A DNA stretch of 64,000 nucleotides from Bostrychus sinensis (taxonomy: Eukaryota > Chordata > Actinopteri > Gobiiformes > Eleotridae). The DNA lies in the NCBI GenBank assembly GCA_020698575.1, contig CM036243.1:1240001-1304000 (forward strand). Reading direction: 5' to 3'. The notes under the pieces were generated by a model. The model had not been told where the DNA came from. It saw nothing but the letters and a program-made list of their open reading frames with translations, and ran no database searches. How positions within the stretch are numbered: position 1 is the stretch's first letter; each line of letters starts with the position of its first letter. Below are positions 33,257 to 44,067 of the stretch, in pieces. The translations under genes and the position numbers were made by a program.

Positions 33257-33892
33257 GTAAGCTAGAGCTGGCTTTGTTCCTGTGTGGTGCTTGGGGCGTT
33301 GTGGTGCTTGTGCGTGTGTGTTCCAATGCAGGAGTCATTCTATTGAGTCAGACTAGTGCGGGGCATGATGAAAGTTCCAGTCTGTACGGTTTCTGTGTGC
33401 TTCTGTGACACACTGCAGTCAGTGCCCAAAGCCCCACGTATCCATGTCCTCAGTCCAAAATGAACACACCGCAGTATATGCTAGGACTTTACTTTGAACA
33501 AGGACACACACAATAGTTTCTTGTAAATCCTAACCCGTTTACAGGGACATTTGAGGCATACCACCATTAGAGCTGCAGCTCATTTGAGGCGACTGCATTT
33601 TTTTCACATGCTGTAAATAGTGCAGTGAGCCTGTTCACAGATACCATCAGTGTTCTACCTTCAGGCTCCTAATGCAGACTCAACGCCATTTCAGTTACAG
33701 ATATACTGTACATGTGCTGTTCATACAGGCCTACTGTATGTTACAGCCTGGACAATGTCTCCAGGATGAAGGTCAAATGAATTAATTTTTGTACAGCTCA
33801 GTAGTTTCTGCTGACACTTTAATACCCAAGTAAGTAAACCCAGCAGGGGGCTCCCATCTTCCTTATCTCTCAGTAGATTTTATACCCTAAAA
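33257..33892. other. No gene recognised
   Basis: Would be the first intron if the candidate exon is real. No repeats with clear ends. Confidence 0.3.
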
Positions 33893-34080
33893 AACAGCGG
33901 TGGAGGAAGTACTCAATTTCTTTACCTAAGTACTCAAGTAAAAGTAAAAGTATCACATACAAAATTCTACTTAAGTAAAAGTATGAAAGTACTTACTTTT
34001 AAATGTACTTGTGAGTGAAAAAAGTAATAAAATAAGAAGTCTTTCGCACAATATTAAGAACTAAATAATGTGTTAAATGC
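33893..34080. mobile_element. End of an AAGTAC-rich fish DNA element
   Basis: Begins GCGGTGGAGGAAGTACT and continues with reiterated AAGTAAAAGTA/TACTTAAGTA blocks. This is the recognisable end of a very common teleost interspersed DNA element. The opposite end was not found, so it is truncated. Confidence 0.5.
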
Positions 34081-34607
34081 AAAGGATTTTGTTGAAAATT
34101 GTGCTGCTATACTAATGGTTAACCGGTGCACCTAAACCTGAAACATGAACTTCTCAGAAAACCAGCCTATATTGTTGTAAAAATAAATGTCCAAGATTAC
34201 AGAGCAGATTTAAATGGTGCTGTAAATTGGCAAGATGCATGTTGACTCCTTCTGTGATAATATTAGAGTCTTCTTGCTTGAATAAGACAAAGTGGTCAAA
34301 GTCTGATGCAAAAAAGAAGTTAAATGTGATAATCCACAAAAAACAAGGTCCAGGTACCAATCAACACTGAATACCCCGATCTCCTCAGAACAGCGTTTTT
34401 TTTACTTTTCTGATAACACTCATTTTCATATGTCCATGACAATAACTAGTCAGTTTTCTTAGGCAGGTGGAACTCAAATTTCATATGTAAACATACACAT
34501 TGGACCACCCCAACTGCACTGGTGCCAACCCCTGCACCTGTTATGGACACCTGCTCTTGACCCCAAAGTCCTCATGTACGCTCAAGTTCATCAAGCCCAT
34601 CATTATG
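34081..34607. other. No gene recognised
   Basis: Short ORFs without motifs; possibly the rest of the preceding repeat. Confidence 0.3.
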
Positions 34608-35329
34608 GAGTTATGCTGCGTTCCCACCGGATGGGTTTGAGGTGTCTGGGGCGTCTGGTTTCCATGTTAAGGCCCCAAACACACTGGATGCGTAACTGCG
34701 CCGTGGTGACACTGTCAGTGAACCGTTTTCACTTCAGCTCCCAGCTCAGCAGATTAGAGCAGCCACACTGCCCGCGTGAGACGCAAGGCTCGATGGACCT
34801 GTCAAACAGGGCTGTGATGCGACTCTTCTAGAAAATCAAACCAACACCGAATTTTGACGCTCGCGGCTGGCGCTGGGTCATGTTTTTCACCCAAAATACA
34901 CACAAAATTAGCATATATTGCTATATTTTGGAAATTACTATGAGCACTACCCATACCTGATGCATTTTTTTTTATATTTGGGGGATTTCTGGCTCTGATG
35001 GACCGTTAACTAGGACTTTCACTTTTAATGTAAAAACTCTAGCGTTTGGAATGTCCAGTCTACAGAGACAGTAAACATAACAGTTCTTTGGAACTGAGGC
35101 TCGCCCTGTCGCCTCCCGTGTGTTGGGTCATCACACGGTGGCAATGAGTTTCGTCGGTCGCTGTAGTTTGTCGCCTGTGTCGAGCCCATTAGTCTATGTA
35201 AACACGCATCTAGACGTCCTGCAGTGAGACTCAAGCATCCAGCGTGGCGCGAATCGGGTTTTGACGCGCGAATAGCACAGCTATGCGTCTGACGTGCAAA
35301 TCGAGCGTCTGACCCTCTAGACGCCCGAG

Positions 35330-36576
35330 GGCAAGCTGATTGTTGCTGTGTGTGGTCGTCCGGAGATTTATGATATGACATCGTATTCTTATCGAGACAG
35401 AAATAAAAAGGACCTTGCTTGGAAGAGGATAAGCGAGAAGATCGGACAATCTGGTAAGTTGTAAAATGTTTTGCATGATTTTAGCTGTTGATACTAGCCC
35501 ACCTACTAGCCGGGTGGCATGAGCTTTATTGCCGCTACTAGTTTCCCGCTGATGAGTTGATGTGTTTGTTCAGAGGATCTGTGCAGAAAAAGGTGGAAGA
35601 GTCTGAGGGACACTTATTTGAAAGAGAGGAGAAAGGAGACATAGAAGAAAAGTGGGTCAGCAGAAGGGTCAGCCAAGAGGTGGAAGTACTCTGCGGTCCT
35701 GTCCTTCCTCAACCCCGGAAGGACAGGACCCGGAAATATGGATCCCAGGGTCAGGGAGGAGCAGGGTACGACCACTCCGAAGAGACAGAAGAAGCAGCAG
35801 CAGGGCGGAGACAGGAGGTGTGTTGACAAGTGAAGCTACAAACAGGAAAGCTATAGTCTTTTATTTATTTATTTTCCAAACAGGTGAAACTACTAAATCA
35901 TATTTCTAACCAGGGCAATATACAAATGTGTCGTATAAAATGTGTATTATTGTCATGGCAGAGCCAGTTGATTTTTTGGATGGCAGTGAGCCTGGGTCCC
36001 CAACCCCAGAGCCCAAGTCCCCTCTGCCAGAGCCTGCTGCTGCTTCTCCTGCTCAGGCTGGCCCTTCTACAGCTGCTGTACCCACAGGTGTGTGCAGGCA
36101 TTTATTTATTGCTGACATGCTTCCAATTCACAGTATTTATTTCTGCCCAGACTTTAGAGATATTGCTCATTTGCATGCCCAGTCTTACTTGAGAATTTTA
36201 ATATTAAAATTGTTAAAATTTTGTTTTGTTTTCAGTTAACCTTTTCTGTGAACATCTTGAAATCAGGTTTCAGCTTTCAACCTTCTTATTGCATTTTTTT
36301 TTTTTTTTACAGTACCACCAACGAGGAGGAGGAGAAGTCCCCGGGAGGAGTCTGTCAACTTTGAGAAGGAGCTGCTGGCAGCACTCAAGTCCAGGCTTTA
36401 GCCTTCTCCCTGCTCAGAGGACGAGCACTTTCTCCTCAGTCTGTTCCGTCCCTGCAGAAGTTGCCGCCTCAGATGAAGGAATTCGTCAAATTTCAAATAC
36501 ATAAATTAATTTATGAAAGCAGCACTGTTCTGCTTAATTTGGAAACACTGGAGCCCACAGAGCAGTTTTTTAACTG
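35330..36576 (+). pseudogene. MADF-BESS accessory protein of the Harbinger element
   Basis: Four exon-like parts. Exon 35330-35453 reads KLIVAVCGRPEIYDMTSYSY and DLAWKRISEKIG with donor CTG|GTAAGT. Exon from 35574 (acceptor TTCAG) continues in phase with EDLCRKRWKSLRDTYLKERR, then a TAG stop at 35642, then KSGSAEGSAKRWKY and LSFLNP. Together these are the two halves of a MADF domain. A third part (about 35956-36087) is a P/S/A-rich linker. The fourth (36313-36576) has RRRRSPREE and a BESS-like end, EDEHFLLSLF, after which a one-base frameshift is needed to read LPPQMKEFVKFQIHKLIYES. The stop and the frameshift mark it as dead. Confidence 0.75.
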
Positions 36577-36615
36577 AATGAGGCAGCAATCTCTGCAGGG
36601 AATGAAACAGACTAT

Positions 36616-37765
36616 GGGCCAGATTTATCAAAGGTTTGCGTGCACGCTAAATGAAAAAGACTTGCTAAAAATGGAGCAAACCCAGGCGCAGCTGAGATTT
36701 GCGTCTCTCACAGAAGCAAATTCAGCGCGGCGCAGATTTTGCTCCTGTGATTCAATGAATATGTAAAACAAGGCGTTCTTGCCAAAACGCGCTAAATTCA
36801 AGGCGTGGAAAATGCAATTGAAGTCGGTTTGCAGTCGCTGTTTGATTTATCACAAGTACGGGAGCTAAATCTGCATGAAAATTTAGTAAGTTGGAGAAGC
36901 AGGTGCAAAAGTTTTGCGGAGTTAAGAGTGTAGCTTTTAGTGCACAGATGAGGCGTTGAAAATAAGTTCTAATGCTTTAACAGGGCTCATTTACAAAGAT
37001 ACAACAGTAATGTGTTGATTTGAAGTCGAAGGAAACAAAAAAACAGACTTTACCTGCGGCACTTTTTCCTTGATTCTTGCTCGTATTTCCCTGAACTTCA
37101 GCCTTTTACAGCTGCTGTCTCTGGGCTTTCAGTCTGTTTAACATTCTTTGAAATCCTTATGGTGACAGAACAGTCTTTAAACGCTGCGCAGACTCTACTC
37201 ACTGTGTTTATCTCATTGCCTCCCAGCGCTCACTGCGGCGCTTGACTGACAGCTGCCCCTACAGAGCCTCAAGGCTGCGTGGATTTGATCGAGCGGAGGA
37301 CATCAAAAATGTTTTTTAATTGTTATTTTTATTCGATCACCATCACCACGCCATATAGGCTACTGATACATTTTATATAATTGTTTGAAAGGTTACTGGC
37401 TCTGACAGACAGTGAAAAGAACTTCACTCTCCCTTCACTGTCTTTCACAGAGGGGAAATAAGGCATGCGACTCTGGTCAGTGAACACAGCTCTACTACAG
37501 TCAGTCCTGTTATTTGTTGGACTCTCAGATTGTGTTTTGTGTTGCATCTCTGTAGGAAAGATGCAGTCAGAGCTGGCAAACAGCGTTGCTCTCGCTGTCA
37601 GTGCGGTTTATGCTCACGCAAAATTCTCATTTACATATCAGATTTGCGGCAGCAGTTACTTGCGCAGTTTCTCTTCGTATATCACATGCAACACGCCCAC
37701 AAATACCAGACGCTATTTTTTAAGCTGCACTCGCAATTTTGCACTTGTCTTAGTAAATATGGCCC
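36616..37765. mobile_element. MITE with GGGCCATATTTA-type ends
   Basis: Inverted ends GGGCCAGATTTATCAAAGG and GGGCCATATTTACTAAGAC, about 1.15 kb apart. No transposase. Interior motifs near both ends (GCGCAGATTTGCGTC-like) repeat in opposite orientation. It lies just after the BESS exon. The target duplication is unclear. Confidence 0.6.
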
Positions 37766-38591
37766 TTTGTGTACTTTCTCCTCTCCTTCATTTGTGTCCC
37801 TCACTCTTCCACTGTGCCTCTTTCAAGCAAGGTTCTTTTTATTCTTGTCTCACATGTAAATAGTTTAAATGTTCTTTATATTTATAAGTTAATTTTCCAC
37901 ATGTATATATGTTTTTATTAATTATTAAATTATATATTTGTTATGACGAAAGCTTTGATGTGATACTTTGTACACAACAGAGTAAACCATTATATTTCTC
38001 ACATGAAACATTTCCATATTCCATTAAAAATTATTATTTATTGAGTGGGATTAGATTACTTATGGCAAACATTTTGTTAATTTGTACTATGTCATAATGC
38101 AAAATACAGTATAGCAAGAAAAATGTATTAAAGTTATTTCTTTTTTAACAGACCTTTGCGAAAAAATATTTGTAAAAAGTTTTGCTGTTTAACATTTTTA
38201 ATCACTTCCCCTTATCAACTGATGTGGACAACCTGCCACTCATTAAAGGACATAAATTTAAATAAATGTGCATTGTGCATGTTTTGATGGAGCTGACAAG
38301 GCCTGGAACTGAGGCAGCAGCAGAGTCCCTCCAAGACCTTCTGTAAAGTGCAAGTGAGTTCAGGTGCAGTCATTACCTGCAAACAGGGAAAACACAGGAG
38401 AGCACAAAACACATAACAGTCCAAGGGCCTTAACTGTACTTAGTAAAAGAAATATTTTTTTCTTTAATCTAAAGGCATATATAGGCTAATACTATACTCT
38501 TCTACTAGTACTGATTTAATGAAATTAAAGTTACAACTATATACTATATAGTTTAATCTTTATAGATAATGAAGCTTTTTATGGTTTTGTG
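37766..38591. other. Interior of the Harbinger element, no clear exon
   Basis: AT-rich. A minus-strand stretch near 38230-38400 starts after a good acceptor (TTTGCAG) but shows no identifiable domain. Confidence 0.35.
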
Positions 38592-38613
38592 GGTGGCTCT
38601 TAAAAGAGCCGTT
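38592..38613 (-). promoter_or_regulatory. Histone-mRNA-type 3' stem-loop next to the transposase stop
   Basis: On minus the sequence reads AACGGCTCTTTTAAGAGCCA and then CCCAC: a six-base stem GGCTCT/AGAGCC with the four-base loop TTTA and the 3' flank ACCCA. This matches the replication-dependent histone stem-loop consensus (GGYYYTTYTNARRRCC, flank ACCCA) throughout. It starts 9 bases after the TGA (38619-38621) of the Harbinger transposase fragment. A purine-rich stretch (ATAAAAAG) about a dozen bases further on could stand in for a histone downstream element. No histone ORF is nearby. Confidence 0.75.
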
Positions 38614-38618
38614 GTGGG

Positions 38619-38936
38619 TCAGTCCTTGGGAGGACTTGACAGAAAAAATGATTCTGTGGGCTGCCATGACCCTGCTCCCTCTGCAGAAAAGTGGGCCATG
38701 AAGGTGTCTCTCACCCGGAGTGCCTCTCTGGAGGAGTTATTGGCTGCAACCTGTCCCAGCCCATGCAGTGGCCCCTCTCCGGTGGCCACAACCTCCCTCA
38801 CTGCAGGTGCCTGTCTCGCTGATGAGGACCTGATGAAGTTGTGGAGAACACACGTTGCCTTCACACACTTCTCCGCAACTTCAGGATGGACCTCAATCAG
38901 GCAGTGGTACAGCCTCCACTGTGAGGACAGCTGTAG
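38619..38936 (-). pseudogene. Harbinger transposase C-terminus (DDE_Tnp_4 type), truncated
   Basis: About 105 residues: SSQWRLYHCLIEVHPEVAEK, CVKATCVLHNFIR, then REALRVRDTFMAHFSAEGAG and the C-terminal tail. The WRL…VVKACCVLHN-like block is the end of the catalytic domain of PIF/Harbinger nucleases (HARBI1/ALP1 relatives). The rest of the enzyme, including the catalytic residues, is absent because family X copy 2 starts at 38937. The frame is open to a TGA stop, immediately followed by the histone-like stem-loop. Confidence 0.8.
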
Positions 38937-41507
38937 TGTAGCCACATGATGGCCTGGGGCCCCTGTTGGTCAAACCTTGGCCACCCCATCGGCCCCCCTG
39001 AGCGGTCCTGCGCGAAGGTCCATAATTACACTGGCGTGAGTGATTGACAATACGTCTTTGCACAGCTGTTGTAAAACAAACGGCTTGACTATAGAGACCT
39101 GCAGCTAAACTATCCTGACAGATAAGACCTCAAGCTTTGTGCCAGTTTTTATTTCGCGTTGATAGGTTCAGGAATCATGGAGCTATGCAATGTTAAAGTT
39201 TGTAAAAGCATTTAGGCTTCATTACAAGACGCGGTTTGTTACAGCTCCATCTGCGAAGCAGCTGCAGTGTTTTTTTAGGTTCAGGGTCTCTTTTACTCAG
39301 AAACTATTACAAAAGAGATAATTATTTCCAATAACTGTGTTATTAATTATGATCAAAAATAAGAGGAGAGATGGAGAAGAGCAGAAGACAAACTGCAGGC
39401 TGGATGGGGAAGCACTGTTAAGTTTCTGTTAACAGCAATCGACCACTTCCTGTGACCTTTCAAAATAAAGCTTCATCATTTTCCAGCAGCTGAAACAACT
39501 TTATTGTGGCAGAGCCTGAAAGGAAAGGCATTAGCGCTGCACAGGAACTGACAGGAGCTGGGCTGTGCTACAGCAGTGAGGCTACAGCTGATCAGAGCCA
39601 GTAACTGAGCCTTCAGAGTCAGATATTAAACAGAAAGATTTTCAGTCTTATCTAAACCTTATCTCTGTGTTGGTTCTTTTTTCCTTTCTTTTATGAATAA
39701 TTTATTTGCATTTTATCATTATTTGAGATGAATTGTTACAGTCATAAAATGGCCACATATTTGAGTGTGCCAGCTGTGTGTGGTGTTAGTAGATAGTTCT
39801 GAGATGTACAGACTGTGAGAGGCTCTTAGGCATGAAAAGTTGTGATGTAGACAAAGTTGTTAGTCGTTAGTAAGTTGTTGTAAGTTTGGTAAAGCTAAAA
39901 ATATCAAACACATTGCACTAATTAACAACATGCTTCCAGACAGTCTCTGCCACAGACTACATACAGGTTATAGATAACTGCACATTTTTTACTCATTCTG
40001 TAGTCAGCTAAAACACTTTAAAATGCACCAGGATACAGCAAATACTGTCTTTTTTATTTTTAATTATTGATTTTTTCCCTGGGGGAGGAGCCCCAGACCA
40101 CCCAGTAAATTTCTTTACATACTTAACCCCAGTAGCGTGCGGTGACTTTTTCAAGCGGGCAAGCAGACACCTTGACTTCATTAAGTTTTATATGACAACT
40201 TTTTGATTTAATTTAAATTTAATTAAAAATCACTTAAATGCAATCCCATCAGTGTTTGAGTAGTAGGCTGTTTCAAACTATCTCACACTCTTTCTATATA
40301 AATACTATTAGTAATGCTGTTTGTATACAAAAGAATGTCATTATAAAATTTTTTTCCACAAACCTGGCCTTCTCGGTCGCCTTATCAATGTGCCCTCGGT
40401 TTTTGTTTTAACTTTAATTCATAAGCACTAAAACGAGGATGATGGATGAGTGAGGTTACAGCCTTACAGATGAAGGAGGCCTGTTCATCAGCACTACACA
40501 CTGAGATCAACACTAGACTAGTGCACTGTTAATGCTGCTTCACTATAATAAAACCTCAAAAGAAGCCTTACACATCCACACCACAAACCTCCATTTAAAA
40601 ACACCAGCCTCAGCTGACACTCACCTCTCTACTCAAGCTGCAACTCCAGTCCATGTTACTTTTTTGAAGAAATGTCCTGTATTTCCTACAGCTGAGCTTG
40701 TCCACAATAAGCAGTGCCCAGTTCATTCACAGTTCTGTAATATTCACATCCAGTCCCCGGCACAGGCCACTGGCTCCTCTCCTCTCCTCCAGCTCCACTT
40801 CTTACAAACATGCCTGACACTTAACGATGTACGTGAGGGTATCCATTTATATGACACAGTTTTGTGCAGCAGCATGTACTCATGAAGAACATGAACAGAG
40901 TTTAAGCTACAAACTATGACTTATCTGTAGAAATGCTGTTAGACACTTTGGCTGTGGATATTTGTGGAAAGTTTTGTTGTCTAACGTGGCGCATGTGCAC
41001 TGTAATGTATGGGGCTGTAAGCTGCACATGCGCTGCTTATCGCTTGCTGCTATCAGCCAGAGATCTCTGTCACTGAGGCCTGAGATTGACCACAGCACGC
41101 ATGCGCGAGCCTCCAAAACAAGCTGCTGGCCCTCTGCTGAAACAGCAGAAACAGTGCACAATGACTCCACCTCCACGAAAGAGAAAATGACAGAAATGAA
41201 TGACAGAGAGGCAACCTAGCTTGCCTTGACAGTACCTGGAGTGGCCAGCAGGGTGCAGAAAAAAACAGAGTGACTGAAAGCAGGTAATAGACTGATTCTC
41301 TATGGAAATGAACAGGAAAATAAAATGTTTGGAGAGATAGCAATTTAATTTTGTTATAGTTTTATCCGTGTGTTTTTTAGATTTGATTGGTCAAGCACTG
41401 CTTTCCTTGCTTGCCCTCATGGCATGCCCATGCTTAACCCCTTGCTCTCCTATGAGCTGCAGACATCATGGCTCAGCTCCTAACTTTCTCAAACCATAAA
41501 AAGGTCT
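38937..41507 (-). mobile_element. DNA element family X, copy 2 (inverted relative to copy 1)
   Basis: Reverse-complement blocks match copy 1 (14706-17486), for example GGCCGATGGGGTGG, TGACAGATAAGACCTCAAGC, GTTGTTAATTAGTGCAATGT and CATAAAAAGGTCTCT. The left end (GTAGCCACATGATGGCC) corresponds to copy 1's GGCATAGCCAC end. The right end is truncated against the LINE at 41508. It contains the hAT-like insertion 40130-41432. Confidence 0.6.
40130..41432. mobile_element. hAT-like element inside family X copy 2
   Basis: 1,303 bp, starts CAGTAGCGTGCGGTGAC and ends GGCATGCCCATG, with perfect 8-bp target duplications CTTAACCC at 40122-40129 and 41433-41440. Copy 1 of the host element at about 15495-15510 shows the uninterrupted site (GTTAAGTATGTAA), so the window contains its own empty-site control. 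No transposase ORF was recognised. Confidence 0.8.
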
Positions 41508-42745
41508 CTGACTCCATCCCATAAACCCTTGAGCACCCGAAAAAGGGTGTAGAGCTGGTCCACTGTTCCGTGACTGGGACAAAAACCACATTGTTGCTCC
41601 TGAATCCGAGGTTTGACTATTGTCCGAATTCTCCTCTCCAGTACCTGGAATAGATTTTCCCAGGGAGGCTGAGAAGTGTGATCCCCCTGTAGTTGGAACA
41701 CACCCTCCGGTCCCCCTTCTTGAAAAGGTCTGCCAGTCCAGAGGCACTGTCCCCGACCGCCACGCAATGTTGTCATGACATGTCAACCAAGACAACCCCA
41801 CAACATCCAGGGACCACAAACTCCTCCCAGACCCGAGTTTTTGCCTCCACAACCGCCCGGGCTGCGGCACGCTTGGCCTTCCGGTACCCGTTGGCTGCCT
41901 CAGGAGTCCCACAAGCCAGCCAGGCTCCATAGGACTCCTTCTTCTGCCTGACAGCATCCCTTACTTCCAGTGTCCACCACTGGGTTTGGGGGTTGCCACC
42001 ACGACAGGCACCAGAGACCTTACGGCCACAGCTCTGAATGGCCGTGTCACCAATGGAGGCAGAGAACATGGGCCACTCGGACTCAATGTCCCCAACCTCC
42101 CTTGGGATCTGGTTGAAGCTCTCCTGGAGGTGGGAGTTGAAGACCCCTCTGACAGAGGGCTCAGCCAAACGTTCCCAACAGACCCTCACAATACGTTTGG
42201 GCCGGCCAAGTCTGTCCGGCCTTCTCCTCCGCCAGCGGCTCCACCTCACCACCAGGTGGTGATCAGTTGACAGCTCAGCCCCTCTCTTCACCCGACTGTC
42301 CAAGACACACAGCTGAAGGTCAGATGAAACGACAACAAAGTCGATCGTCGACCTCCGACCTGATGGGCACCCTCGTGCTCAAACATGGTGTTTATTATGG
42401 ACAAACTGTGACTAGCACAGAAGTCACATAACAGAACACCACTCGGGTTCAGATCAGGGAGGCCGTTCCTCCCAATTCTACACCTCCAGGTATCACTGTC
42501 CCCATGTGAGTATTGAAGTCCTTCAGTAGAATGACGGAGTCCCCAGTTGGAGCACTTTCCAGCACCCCTCCCAGTGACTCCAAGCAGGCAGAGTACTCTG
42601 TACTGCTGTTCGGCCCATAAGCAGAGACAACAGTGAGAGACCTGTCCCTGACCCGAAAGTGCAGGGATGCGACCCTCTCATTCACTGGGGAAACCCCCAC
42701 CCCCCCACCACCAACACCGCCACGACCCCCAACCCCCACAATGGA
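41508..42745 (-). mobile_element. LINE endonuclease to RT fragment (family A)
   Basis: Minus-strand remnants, in order: endonuclease text RSLTVVSAYGPNSSTEYSAC and VILLKDFNTHMG (42449-42784), then STDHHLVVRWSRWRRR, RIVRVCWERLAEPSVRG and GACRGGNPQTQWWTLEVRDA (41773-42303), then RT text DVVGLSWLTCHDNIAWRSGT (41466-41957). Frames shift several times. It corresponds to the part of the polyprotein upstream of the fragments at 2815 and 13692. The extreme C-run at 42695-42740 marks its 5' end. Confidence 0.8.
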
Positions 42746-42979
42746 ATTAGCTAAAAAATTATTTGACAGAACTACGACTCTCAAGCCTCAAGAAGTACAT
42801 GTTTTATTTGTCTCCTACTGTATTGTATCAAAGCAAAACTAAATTCGTCTACATGGCTCATTATCATGTAAACACATATGTGCTGCATTAACACACATTC
42901 CTGTTTTAATGCATTTATGTTACAAATTCATCCTGAATTTTCTGTACAAAGAAGTAATTTCAAGTAATTTAGCTCAAGT

Positions 42980-43072
42980 CATACATACATACATACATAC
43001 ATAAGTAATCCAAACAGTAATTAATCCAAAACGGTGAATAATCCCAGCAATAAGTAAACCCTAACCCTAACC
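42980..43072. repeat. (CATA)n microsatellite and short telomere-like repeat
   Basis: Six CATA units at about 42980-43003. AAACCCTAACCCTAACC at 43056-43072 is two and a half vertebrate telomeric units, too short to indicate a former chromosome end. Confidence 0.8.
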
Positions 43073-43084
43073 GCATCACCTAGT

Positions 43085-44000
43085 TCAAACTTCACTTCTT
43101 TTCACCAGTGGGCATAGTACGTGCCTGGTGTACCCCCAGCCATGTCTTTACCTCCTCTGCCAATTTTTGTTGTCTTTCCACTTGTGTCATAGGCAGCTTT
43201 CTGCTCCGGACTGGGGGGTTTGTGTAGAAGTCTTTGGAGGGGCCCTTTAATTTGCTGACCTAGAGCCAACTCAGCAGGAGCATTGTTTCTAGCTGGATGG
43301 TATTTATAGCAAAGCGTATCTCTGGCAGCCACTGGTCCCACATGTCATGAGCTCGCCCAACTAAGGAAGCAATCATTGTCTTAATGGTTCTGTGGAATTT
43401 TTCAGTGAGATTGGTCTGAGGGTGGTAACTTGTTGTGAGCACCATACCCTAAGCAGACATCTGACAATATGCTGGCCATAAACTGTGGACCTCTGTCTGA
43501 GACCAAGTATTGCGGTACCCCCAGAGAATAAATACTTTCTTCTTGGAGCAGCCTAACCAGACGTGGGGTTTTGCTATCCCGCAATTGGAATACCCACTTG
43601 GAGTAGTAGTCCACCAATAGAGCCAAAAAGCAATTCCCCTTCTTACGTCATGAGAACAGTCCCATGAGGTCGATCCCCAGCATCTCCCCTGAAGCCTCGA
43701 CTTGCGTTGATTGAAGGTAGCCTGAGGGTTTTGTGTTTTTTCCGGCTTGTAAGTATTGGCAGGTCTCACAAGTTCTTGTGTGCTCCCATACATCTTTGCA
43801 CACACTGGGCCACCACGCTACTTCTAGAACCCTCAAGAGCATCTTCAGCCGCCTGAGATGCCCCCCCCCCAAGGGATTGTCGTGAAAATATTTCAGGAAC
43901 TCTGAAACCAGGGATTGAGGAAAAATGAGCTGGTGTTTTTCACCATCCCTGAGCAGCACTCTGCGAAAAAAGAACCCCTTGATGTTGGACATATGCAATA
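43085..44000 (-). pseudogene. Ty3/gypsy integrase remnant
   Basis: Three open stretches in different frames: a zinc-binding domain with the spacing H…H…CETCQYLQ (43648-43998), the catalytic core with LVDYYSKWVFQLRDSKT and YLVSDRGPQFMA (43402-43626), and the SYHPQTNLTEKFHRTIK block (43260-43445). The shifts between them make it non-functional. Confidence 0.85.
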
Positions 44001-44067
44001 CGGTTTAATACGGTTCGTTTTTTCTGAGCCCAAGGTGCTGCGTTGTTTCAGCTCTCGAACCATTTAA

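Larger units (their letters stand above)
34608..38936. mobile_element. PIF/Harbinger-type element, broken
   Basis: Proposed from three parts: a left end TGCTGCGTTCCCACCGG preceded by TTA (34608), a MADF-BESS accessory pseudogene on plus (35330-36576), and a transposase C-terminus on minus (38619-38936). PIF/Harbinger elements pair a DDE transposase with a second Myb/MADF-like DNA-binding protein, and fish copies often carry the two in opposite directions. The right end is missing because family X copy 2 begins at 38937. A MITE (36616-37765) sits inside. The exact left boundary is inferred. Confidence 0.55.

Noticed and set aside
38592..38613. A histone gene ending here
   Set aside because: No histone coding sequence lies upstream on minus; the adjacent ORF is a Harbinger transposase fragment.
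38569..38949. Plus-strand ORF of 126 residues
   Set aside because: It is antisense to the Harbinger transposase C-terminus and the histone-like stem-loop; no motif of its own.
43056..43072. Interstitial telomere as a chromosome-fusion scar
   Set aside because: Only about two and a half units; too short to support a fusion.
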